Shown here: one piece after another, positions 1 through 6,405 of the stretch
Layout: the number at the start of each line of letters is the position of its first letter
Position numbering within the stretch: the first letter of the stretch is position 1
Assembly (NCBI GenBank): GCA_913056345.1
Contig: CAJXMH010000002.1
Span: 62,001 to 126,000 of the forward strand
Source of the DNA: an uncultured Flavobacteriales bacterium
GTDB lineage: Bacteria; Bacteroidota; Bacteroidia; Flavobacteriales_E; Vicingaceae
Length of the DNA: 64,000 bases
Direction of reading: 5' to 3'
Program-made: the position numbers and the translations under genes
The notes under the pieces: generated by a model
The model's database searches: none
What the model saw: only the letters and a program-made list of their open reading frames with translations
What the model was told of the DNA's origin: nothing

Positions 1-2
1 AT

Positions 3-179
3 ACCTATGACAGTAAATACGTTACAGATCTACCTGCAACCATTACTACTTTGAAGGGAGAGAATGGCTTTCATGTAGTGGTGAATCGCTACCAAGCACC
101 GGAGCAATTAACGCAATTTGCCCAAGAGTTCGATCAACTCTTTAAAGGTCTAGATTGGGAATCAGTTCCAATCAAATGA
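3..179 (+). CDS. 3' end of an unidentified protein (partial)
   Basis: The window opens inside a reading frame (frame 3) that stays open for 58 codons and stops with TGA at 177-179. The visible C-terminus ends in DWESVPIK and contains a stretch FAQEFDQLFKGL that looks like an amphipathic helix. I do not recognise the family from this fragment. It is followed 38 bp later by the peroxiredoxin gene on the same strand, so the two may be co-transcribed. The 5' part lies outside the window, so no start, signal peptide or domain can be assessed. Confidence 0.55.
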   Translation, partial: TYDSKYVTDLPATITTLKGENGFHVVVNRYQAPEQLTQFAQEFDQLFKGLDWESVPIK

Positions 180-217
180 TTCCTTCAACAAAACACCACT
201 TAAAAGGTTAGCAAAGT

Positions 218-670
218 ATGAGTAAACTAAACGTTGGCGACAAAATTCCTTCTTTCTGCTTGCAAAACCAGGACGGTAAAGAAGTGTGCATTTCACCAGA
301 GGATGGCAAAAAGCGCATCATCTACTTTTATCCCAAAGACAATACAAAAGTATGCACCGAAGAGGCTTGCAGTTTTAGGGATTGGTACGACGAGTTTCTA
401 GATCTCGGTTTTGAAGTGATCGGAATTAGTGGTGACTCTGTCTCTTCCCATCATAAATTTAAAAGTCAACACCACCTGAATTTCGAACTCCTGAGTGATA
501 AGGGGGGTAAGGTGCGAAAGCTTTTTGGAGCTACAACCTTTTTTGGATTAGTGCCGCATCGTAGCTCCTTTGCCATAGATGAAAACGGGAAGGTTTTAAA
601 ACGGTATGATGCTATGTTTGACTCCTCTGAGCACGTAGATGAAATGATCAAAATCCTCAAAACAAATTAA
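218..670 (+). CDS. bcp: Thioredoxin-dependent peroxiredoxin, Bcp/PrxQ type
   Basis: This 150-residue protein should reduce hydrogen peroxide and organic hydroperoxides in the cytoplasm, using thioredoxin. The AhpC/TSA fold is complete. The peroxidatic Cys46 and a resolving Cys51 sit in VCTEEACSFRD, the C-x4-C spacing of atypical two-cysteine Bcp/PrxQ enzymes. The usual TPGC signature is changed here to TKVC, so the Thr three residues before the peroxidatic Cys is kept but the Pro is not. The length is normal for Bcp. The ATG at 218 is the only sensible start. The next gene begins one base after the stop, which suggests co-transcription with the DLH-like lipoprotein. Confidence 0.9.
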   Translation: MSKLNVGDKIPSFCLQNQDGKEVCISPEDGKKRIIYFYPKDNTKVCTEEACSFRDWYDEFLDLGFEVIGISGDSVSSHHKFKSQHHLNFELLSDKGGKVRKLFGATTFFGLVPHRSSFAIDENGKVLKRYDAMFDSSEHVDEMIKILKTN

Positions 671-671
671 G

Positions 672-1520
672 ATGAAGAAGTCAACCCTAAGCATATTAAG
701 TTTGCTTGCTATCTTGCTAATTGCCTGTAACAGCGAATCTACAAAGCAAGCAAGTGAGAACAGTAGCAGCAGTTTTAATAAAAAAAGCGACGAAGAAGGT
801 TTTGCTGAAGCACATGATGAGCCCGAAGCAATAGCGCTTGAGGCAACAGGTAAGATGATGTTACTTCCTACTAAAAGTGGAGATTCCGCAAGGGTATACA
901 GCTTGATTCAGGAGGGGAATAATGCTCAGTATCTTATAGTATTACATGAATGGTGGGGTTTAAACGATTATATCAAACAAGAGTCTGACTACTTTTATCA
1001 AGAATTAGGGAATGTAAATGTTATGGCTCTAGATCTATATGATGGTCGAGTGGCTATCAATAGAGAAGATGCTCAAAACTATATGAAAAGTGTTAGCGAT
1101 GAGCGCGCTTATGAAATAATTGATGCTGCTTTGAATAAAATTGGACCTGATGCAGCTGTTGCTACCATTGGATGGTGTTTTGGAGGCGGTTGGTCAATGA
1201 AAACAGCAATCCGAGCAGGAATTCAAACCCAAGGATGTGTAATGTATTATGGAATGCCGGTCCAAGAAAAGGAAAAGCTTGCTAAGCTGAACAGTGACTT
1301 GCTTTTTATTTATGGAACCCAAGACAATTGGATTAATAAAGAGGTGGCAGACCAACTAAAAGCTAATTTTAGGACAATGAATAAAGAAGTGGAGGTTTTA
1401 GCTTTTGATGCGAATCATGCTTTTGCTAATCCTACTCAAAAAAGTTATAACGAAAAGGCGGCTAGAGAGGCAAATTCAGCTGCACTAGAATACCTCAAAG
1501 CGAAGTTTAATAGCTATTGA
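672..1520 (+). CDS. Dienelactone-hydrolase-family lipoprotein
   Basis: A 282-residue alpha/beta hydrolase predicted to be an exported lipoprotein: the N-terminus is a lipoprotein signal with the lipobox LIAC and acceptor Cys19. A Ser/Asn/Lys-rich linker of about 35 residues leads to a DLH domain. The nucleophile is Cys169 in GWCFGGG, as in dienelactone hydrolase, where many alpha/beta hydrolases have Ser. The likely acid is the Asp in GTQDNW and the base the His in ANHAF. HEWWGLN near residue 92 is the typical oxyanion-side motif. The physiological ester or lactone substrate is unknown. The gene follows bcp by one base and its 3' end overlaps the convergent ktrA-like gene by 7 bp. Confidence 0.82.
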   Translation: MKKSTLSILSLLAILLIACNSESTKQASENSSSSFNKKSDEEGFAEAHDEPEAIALEATGKMMLLPTKSGDSARVYSLIQEGNNAQYLIVLHEWWGLNDYIKQESDYFYQELGNVNVMALDLYDGRVAINREDAQNYMKSVSDERAYEIIDAALNKIGPDAAVATIGWCFGGGWSMKTAIRAGIQTQGCVMYYGMPVQEKEKLAKLNSDLLFIYGTQDNWINKEVADQLKANFRTMNKEVEVLAFDANHAFANPTQKSYNEKAAREANSAALEYLKAKFNSY

Positions 1521-2206
1521 TTGCTTTCATTGATCAATTTTCGGATGTCTTTATTGTTTCCGTAAATCACCATAATATCGTTTTCTTCTAAGACCGTTTT
1601 GGGAGAAGCCACTCCTTGTACTTGATTCACATCATGATTCATACCAAGTAAGTTGCGTTCTTCTTTCTTTTTGATCGTGGTCAGTACAACTAGATTGTGT
1701 CTTCTTCGGAAACCTACTTCCTGTAAAGTTTGACCATAATATTTTTTAGGTACGCTGATCTCTACAATGGAAAACTGACTGCTCAATTCAAAAGATTCTA
1801 CCACTCCTTTCATGCACAACTTCTTGGCCCATCGCTCCGCTGTTTCTTCTTCAGGGTGAACAATTTCATCTACTCCAATCGCTTCTAATACATTTTCGTG
1901 CAGGGGAGTAATGGCACGGCTGATCAAGCGCTTAACTTTGAGGTTTTTGAGCACCGCCGTAGTCATGATGTTGGCCCCTTGATCTTCACCAATGGCAACG
2001 ATCACGACATCTGTATCTTTTAGTGGTAAGCCAGAAACAATCACTTGATCAGTAGAGTCAAGACAAACCGTATGGGTGATCTTTTCTTTGAGCGCATCGA
2101 TCTTATCCATGTTGTTATCTACACCAATAACCTCATTACCTTGCTCTGTAAGTTTTTGACCCAAAGAGGAGCCAAAGTTCCCTAAACCAAAAATGATGTA
2201 TTTCAT
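1514..2206 (-). CDS. KtrA/TrkA-type potassium uptake regulatory subunit (RCK domain)
   Basis: A 230-residue cytoplasmic gating subunit for the K+ transporter encoded just upstream. The N-terminal RCK domain has the nucleotide-binding glycine motif GLGNFGSSLG at residues 7-16 and the acidic residue ending the second strand (GVDNN), as expected for NAD(H) or ATP/ADP binding. The C-terminal part (about 140-225) fits an RCK_C/TrkA-C ligand-binding domain. The single-RCK architecture is KtrA-like rather than the duplicated TrkA of Proteobacteria. The start lies 9 bp after the stop of the transporter gene, so the pair forms an operon. The 3' end overlaps the convergent hydrolase gene by 7 bp. Confidence 0.9.
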   Translation of the reverse strand: MKYIIFGLGNFGSSLGQKLTEQGNEVIGVDNNMDKIDALKEKITHTVCLDSTDQVIVSGLPLKDTDVVIVAIGEDQGANIMTTAVLKNLKVKRLISRAITPLHENVLEAIGVDEIVHPEEETAERWAKKLCMKGVVESFELSSQFSIVEISVPKKYYGQTLQEVGFRRRHNLVVLTTIKKKEERNLLGMNHDVNQVQGVASPKTVLEENDIMVIYGNNKDIRKLINESNQ

Positions 2207-2215
2207 AATGTAAAA

Positions 2216-3994
2216 TTAGTTGATTAAGATCTCTTCCTTAGAGTATCGATAGTTTTTGTATTTCTCTTTCTTCACAATGGCGATTAAAATGGAAAGCATG
2301 CTTACCCGCCCAATAAACATCATAGCAATGATGACTAACTTACTAGCTTCACTTAACTGATTAGTTATTCCAACACTTAAACCTACTGTGCTGTAAGCTG
2401 AAAAGCATTCAAAAGCAATACTCAGCAGGTCTTTTTCAGAATCCAAATAGGCAATCAGAAAAATGCCCATACCAATCACAACTAATGATAGGCTAATTAT
2501 AGCAAAGGCTCTCCTCACTGAAATATCAGCTACTTCTCTGCGGAAGATCTCGATGCGCTCTTTACCTCTTGCCAAACTCCAGAAGTTAAGGGTAGCTATA
2601 GCGAAGGTACTTGTCTTAATTCCACCACCTGTAGAGGCAGGGGATGCACCTACCCACATTAATAAGAAAATGAGCATCAAGGTAGAAAAGTTGAGTCCAC
2701 TAATGTCAACCGTGTTAAATCCAGCAGTACGTGGAGTAGCGGCACTAAAAACTGCGGTTATCACTTTGCCAATTCCCTGATGCTCGGCTAGCGAATTGTT
2801 GTATTCAAAAATGAAAAAGATAGTTGAACCCACCAGAAGGAGGACTCCTGAAGTAATCATCACAATCCTTGAGTTAAGGTTAACCGCCCAGGGCACACTG
2901 TAAGGCCCTTGTTCTTCTTTGGTGAAAAAAGGTACTAAACGGTCCTTGATCAGGTGTTTGACGTAGTTGTACAAATTGAAGACAATTGGAAAACCAAGAC
3001 CACCAATAATAAAAAGCACTAAAATCGAAAGTTGTAGCGGATAATTGAAGCGGTAGCCTAGTTCGTAAAGTCCATCACTTAAGGTGGAAAATCCCGCATT
3101 GCAAAAGGCTGAAACGGAGTGAAAAATAGCAAAATAAACACGTTCAATGTAGCTTGGGCTAAGTTCAGCCTTTAAATTGGAAAAGATCAAAACAGCACCT
3201 AGCGCTTCAATGCTTATGGTAACCACAATAATCCTCCTTAAAGTTTGAAATACTTCTCCAAGTTTATCAGAAGAAGTCATATCGCTGAGCATTAACTGGC
3301 TTTCGTAGCTTGAACCTCCTCTGAAGAAATAGCCAAAATAACTTGCAATGGTCATGATTCCCAAGCCACCGATTTGGATCAGTACCAATATGATTGATTG
3401 ACCAAAAAGGGTGAAGTGGGTACTGGTGTCAACCACGATCAAGCCGGTAACGCATACCGCAGAAGTGGAAGTGAAAAGAGCATCGATAAAATTAAATTCT
3501 GCTGTTGCTGCATTTGGTAATAACAATAGTCCTGCTCCTCCTAAGATGATCAGCAAGAAGCTTAGAATAAAAAGCTGAGCAGGGTTAAAAATGGCTCGAT
3601 TTAGCTTAATCTTAAGGGTTGAGAATTCTCGAATGAATACCAATAACAGGGCTAAGTAAAGCCAGGCAGGTTCACTGAAAAAATCAAGGTATAAATTTTT
3701 ACGGGCGAATTTAAGTGGATATAGCAGTAAGCTTAAAAAGAAAATAACACTGAATAAGTCAAAAATGAAAACCTGTAAAGAAGGTTTAGCCTTTTTTCGC
3801 AAGTAACGACTTACTGCAGAAATGATACCCACCACTAAGGTGCTTTGATACAATAGGTTCAGTTGAAACTCTTGATTCAGACTTTGGTCAAAGCCAAAAT
3901 CATAGATCATGCCTACAAAGCTTGTAAAGCTCAGTAATAAGGGCAAATTCTTCAGGTAGGGTAGAAGTTGCTTAAAAATAGAACGTTCTTCCAA
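2216..3994 (-). CDS. KtrB/TrkH-family potassium transporter with N-terminal membrane extension
   Basis: A 592-residue membrane-embedded K+ translocating subunit. The four pore-loop repeats are visible, each with its selectivity-filter glycine: CVTGL (G184), CNAGF (G301), RTAGF (G425) and STVGL (G538). The conserved STGGGIKTSTFA segment lies at about 454-465. A canonical KtrB has about 450 residues; the first 140 or so here form about four additional hydrophobic segments before the core. The start is TTG at 3992-3994; the first in-frame ATG is codon 29, inside the first membrane region, so TTG is preferred. It pairs with the RCK subunit 9 bp downstream. The dedicated ion, K+ or Na+/K+ symport, cannot be read from sequence. 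Confidence 0.9.
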   Translation of the reverse strand: MEERSIFKQLLPYLKNLPLLLSFTSFVGMIYDFGFDQSLNQEFQLNLLYQSTLVVGIISAVSRYLRKKAKPSLQVFIFDLFSVIFFLSLLLYPLKFARKNLYLDFFSEPAWLYLALLLVFIREFSTLKIKLNRAIFNPAQLFILSFLLIILGGAGLLLLPNAATAEFNFIDALFTSTSAVCVTGLIVVDTSTHFTLFGQSIILVLIQIGGLGIMTIASYFGYFFRGGSSYESQLMLSDMTSSDKLGEVFQTLRRIIVVTISIEALGAVLIFSNLKAELSPSYIERVYFAIFHSVSAFCNAGFSTLSDGLYELGYRFNYPLQLSILVLFIIGGLGFPIVFNLYNYVKHLIKDRLVPFFTKEEQGPYSVPWAVNLNSRIVMITSGVLLLVGSTIFFIFEYNNSLAEHQGIGKVITAVFSAATPRTAGFNTVDISGLNFSTLMLIFLLMWVGASPASTGGGIKTSTFAIATLNFWSLARGKERIEIFRREVADISVRRAFAIISLSLVVIGMGIFLIAYLDSEKDLLSIAFECFSAYSTVGLSVGITNQLSEASKLVIIAMMFIGRVSMLSILIAIVKKEKYKNYRYSKEEILIN

Positions 3995-4050
3995 AAAAGT
4001 TTTTCTTTAAGGCAAATTTCCTCTTTTTAGTGAATTGGCAAGTTTTTAGC

Positions 4051-4082
4051 AAAAAAAAGTCCCCCGACTTAGTCGAGGGACT
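4051..4082 (-). terminator. Intrinsic terminator for the YceI gene
   Basis: Read on the minus strand, an 11-bp stem (AGTCCCTCGAC / GTCGGGGGACT) with a 3-nt loop TAA is followed directly by a run of eight T. The stem is fully paired only on the minus strand, where the one imperfect position becomes a U-G pair; on the plus strand it is a C-A mismatch. It lies 30 bp downstream of the YceI stop and separates that gene from ktrB. Confidence 0.85.
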
Positions 4083-4111
4083 GCTTTATTAACAAATTTG
4101 CAATGCCATCA

Positions 4112-4705
4112 TTATTTTGTGGCACCGACTTTGAATTTAACAGTAAAGTCATCATAAATCATTCGGTCACCCAGATCGTCAAAAAACTTTCCCGAGCCAT
4201 ACTTGATTTTGTAAAGTGTTCGATCGATGTCAGTTTCTCCGACAGCCACCAATTTGTTTCCTTCCATTTTAACGGTGGTTGGAACTTCTACTTTATGAGT
4301 TATCCCTTTAATGGTTAGATCTCCATGCACATGGTGTAAATCACCTTCTTTGTGTACTACTTTGTCAATATCTAGTTGTGCGGTAGGAAAGTCAGTAACA
4401 CCAAAGAAATCTTCCGATTGCAAGTGCCCTAAAAGCTTGGCATTGGTTTCTTTATCGTCAATGTCCGTCACAACGATGGTATTCATATCAATGATTAGCT
4501 TTCCGCCAACAATTTTTCCATCTTCAACTTGAATAGAGCCGTCTTTAACACTTATTGTACCGGAATGTTGACCAGTAACCTTTTTCCCGACCCATTCAAT
4601 GGCACTTAGTTTATTGTCTACTTTATATTCTCCGCCTCCGGGTCCATTGGCTAGAATGAAGGGCGTAATGCTTAATGCGATTAAAGTGTAAAATAATTTT
4701 TTCAT
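4112..4705 (-). CDS. Secreted YceI-family protein
   Basis: A 197-residue protein with a Sec signal peptide (MKKLFYTLIALSITPFILAN) followed by the YceI lipocalin-like beta-barrel. The characteristic opening DNKLSAIEWVGKKVTGQHSG and the later pattern of paired strands (GDLTIKGITHKVEVP) match the family. Members bind isoprenoid chains such as polyprenols or ubiquinone-like lipids, and many are stress-induced periplasmic proteins; the ligand here is not known. The gene is monocistronic: it has its own terminator downstream and a divergent promoter region shared with dinB, where a tandem operator suggests tight control. Confidence 0.88.
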   Translation of the reverse strand: MKKLFYTLIALSITPFILANGPGGGEYKVDNKLSAIEWVGKKVTGQHSGTISVKDGSIQVEDGKIVGGKLIIDMNTIVVTDIDDKETNAKLLGHLQSEDFFGVTDFPTAQLDIDKVVHKEGDLHHVHGDLTIKGITHKVEVPTTVKMEGNKLVAVGETDIDRTLYKIKYGSGKFFDDLGDRMIYDDFTVKFKVGATK

Positions 4706-4730
4706 GGTTTTAGAGTTTGATTTAATGAAA

Positions 4731-4768
4731 CAAATATATGTAAATACATTTAATGTAAAGACATTTAA
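4731..4768 (-). promoter_or_regulatory. YceI promoter with two tandem 15-bp operator-like repeats
   Basis: On the minus strand TATATTTG (complement of 4731-4738) matches the Bacteroidota -7 consensus TAnnTTTG perfectly and lies 25 bp before the YceI ATG. Directly upstream are two abutting 15-bp repeats, TGTAAATACATTTAA (4739-4753) and TGTAAAGACATTTAA (4754-4768), with one mismatch. The first carries inverted TGTA/TACA half-sites. They occupy the -33 region, so a bound regulator would probably compete with RNA polymerase. No regulator gene is adjacent. The regulator family (MarR-like is one possibility) is inference. Confidence 0.6.
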
Positions 4769-4818
4769 AACTTTTTCGTTTCTAGTGGTTATAATTTTTA
4801 ATAATTGAACTTTGTATA

Positions 4819-5898
4819 GTGAACAAAGAAGTCACCAAAAAGATCATTCATATAGACATGGATGCCTTTTATGCATCTGTGGAGCAACTAGATAGGCCCG
4901 ATTTAAAGGGAAAACCGCTAGCGGTAGGTGGCTCTCGTGAAAGAGGAGTAGTTGCAGCTGCAAGTTATGAAGCAAGAGCTTTTGGGGTGCATTCAGCCCT
5001 AGCTTCAAGCATAGCTGCAAGAAGGTGTCCCGATTTAATCTTTGTTAAGCCACGCTTTGAGCGTTACAGAGAAGTATCAAGTCAGATTATGAAGATCTTC
5101 AAACGTTACACTGATTTGGTAGAACCGCTTTCGCTCGATGAAGCTTATTTAGATGTAACCTATAATAAAAAGGGTTTGAAATCGGCCATTAAGATTGCCA
5201 TGCTGATCAGGCAGGCAATTCAAAAGGAAATTGGATTGACAGCTTCAGCCGGAATCTCATTCAATAAGTTTCTAGCAAAAACAGCATCTGATTTGAATAA
5301 GCCCAATGGTTTAGCAGTAATCTTGCCAGAAGAGGCCATTGCTTTTATGCAGAAACTGAAGATCGAAAAGTTTCATGGTATAGGTAAAAAGACAGCTGAG
5401 AAAATGAAAGCACAAGGGATCTTTACCGGAGCTGACTTAATGCAATTGGACCGCAGTGAACTGATCCGTCGCTATGGCAAAGCAGGAAAGCATTATCATA
5501 ACATTATCACCGCCAACGATCAAAGGCAGGTAAAACCCAATCGGATTCGTAAGTCTATTGGTGCAGAGAGTACCTTCTCAAATGATTTAACCCAAGAACA
5601 AGAATGGCTGGAACGCCTTGACCAAATTTTACAAAAGGTGGTGAAACGATTGCAAGAAAAGGGACGCAAAGGAAGAACCATTACCTTAAAGATCAAGTAC
5701 CACGACTTTGAGATCAAAACCCGCTCTAAAAGTTTGGATCACTTTACCGATGATGCTGAAGAGATCTGGGAAATTGTGAAAGACCTTTTGCACCAACCGG
5801 ACTTACCCAATCGAGGAGTGCGCCTCTTAGGCATCACCGTCTCTCAGTTAGATATTCGTGAGGTGGAAGCGGGAGGGCAGTTGACCTTACAGTTTTGA
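4819..5898 (+). CDS. dinB: DNA polymerase IV (Y-family translesion polymerase)
   Basis: A 359-residue error-prone polymerase for lesion bypass. Catalytic residues are present: Asp13 in HIDMDAFYASVEQ and Asp107-Glu108 in SLDEAYLD. The helix-hairpin-helix thumb region (FHGIGKKTAEKMKAQGI) and little-finger domain follow. The last six residues, QLTLQF, resemble the C-terminal beta-clamp-binding motif of E. coli Pol IV. The start is GTG at 4819; no ATG occurs before the catalytic motif. A near-consensus -7 element (GAACTTTG, 4807-4814) lies only 4 bp before the GTG, so the mRNA is probably leaderless or nearly so. It is divergent from the YceI gene. No LexA-type box was evident by eye. Confidence 0.93.
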   Translation: MNKEVTKKIIHIDMDAFYASVEQLDRPDLKGKPLAVGGSRERGVVAAASYEARAFGVHSALASSIAARRCPDLIFVKPRFERYREVSSQIMKIFKRYTDLVEPLSLDEAYLDVTYNKKGLKSAIKIAMLIRQAIQKEIGLTASAGISFNKFLAKTASDLNKPNGLAVILPEEAIAFMQKLKIEKFHGIGKKTAEKMKAQGIFTGADLMQLDRSELIRRYGKAGKHYHNIITANDQRQVKPNRIRKSIGAESTFSNDLTQEQEWLERLDQILQKVVKRLQEKGRKGRTITLKIKYHDFEIKTRSKSLDHFTDDAEEIWEIVKDLLHQPDLPNRGVRLLGITVSQLDIREVEAGGQLTLQF

Positions 5899-5929
5899 AT
5901 GAAGAAGTATTTAAAGTTAAAAGTGCCTT

Positions 5930-5959
5930 AAGTTCTTAAAGTTAGAAGTTCTTAAAGTT
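5930..5959. repeat. Two direct copies of a 14-mer
   Basis: AAGTTCTTAAAGTT occurs at 5930-5943 and identically at 5946-5959, a 16-bp period, just downstream of dinB. A looser related block (TTTAAAGTTAAAAGTG) precedes it. This is the left end of a 497-bp gap between dinB and uvrB that contains no plausible gene and is filled with low-complexity, repetitive DNA. Confidence 0.8.
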
Positions 5960-6044
5960 GCTATTTTTTTAGTGAAACTGATTAATATAATACTAAGAGC
6001 CACCAGGGAGAAACGAATAAAATTGAAAAGAAAAGACTTTCGAA

Positions 6045-6190
6045 GAAACTCTGTGGCTTCTCGTTGTACTTTTTGCAAGAGCTTAAGGCTTAAGATATAA
6101 GTTATATCAAGGAGGGAAAACAGACAAAAGCCTATGCTCTAAAGTCTAAACTCTTTTCTTAGTTTCTGTTTTCAAGTTTTCATTTAATTT
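6045..6190. repeat. Imperfect long direct repeat, copy A
   Basis: About 145 bp that recurs in degenerate form at 6227-6405. Blocks in the same order in both copies: GAAACTCtGTGgCTTCT, TGTACTTTkTGCAAGA, CTTAAGAkATAAGTT, a TCTAAAGTCTAAA core, CTCTTkTTTCTG and TTCAAGTTTyYA. No reading frame of coding quality spans it. Order and spacing show a duplicated non-coding unit, not chance similarity. I cannot tell by eye whether it is transcribed. Confidence 0.65.
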
Positions 6191-6226
6191 ACCGCAAAGC
6201 GCTCAAAGGCTTTAGTTTAACCCTGA

Positions 6227-6405
6227 GAAACTCCGTGTCTTCTATGTACTTTGTGCAAGACTTTTGTCCTTAAGAGATAAGTTGAAACAGTATAAAGTCT
6301 ACTTTCTAAAGTCTAAAGTCTAAAGTCTAAAGTCTAAAGTCTAAAGTCTAAAGTCTAAAGTCTAAGGTCTTTCTCTTGTTTCTGATTTCAAGTTTCTACT
6401 TTTCC
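6227..6405. repeat. Imperfect long direct repeat, copy B (expanded by the microsatellite)
   Basis: Second copy of the unit at 6045-6190. It shares the same blocks (GAAACTCCGTGTCTTCT, TGTACTTTGTGCAAGA, CCTTAAGAGATAAGTT, then TTCTGATTTCAAGTTT). It is longer because the TCTAAAG core, present about once in copy A, has expanded to at least eight copies. The right end runs into the 3' end of uvrB, whose stop codon is at 6396-6398. Confidence 0.62.
6305..6367. repeat. Eight perfect tandem copies of TCTAAAG plus a degenerate ninth
   Basis: Positions 6305-6360 are exactly eight consecutive TCTAAAG units, followed by TCTAAGG at 6361-6367. A heptamer microsatellite of this regularity is a slipped-strand hotspot. 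It lies 29 bp beyond the uvrB stop codon on the transcribed side, so copy-number change would alter only the uvrB 3' UTR, not a protein. Confidence 0.95.

Noticed and set aside
2463-2780. 105-codon frame opposite the potassium transporter gene
   Set aside because: It is antisense to a well-conserved membrane protein, has no family features, and no promoter of its own.
6305-6367. Regular repeats that could suggest a CRISPR array
   Set aside because: The unit is only 7 bp with no spacers; it is a microsatellite, and no cas genes are present.
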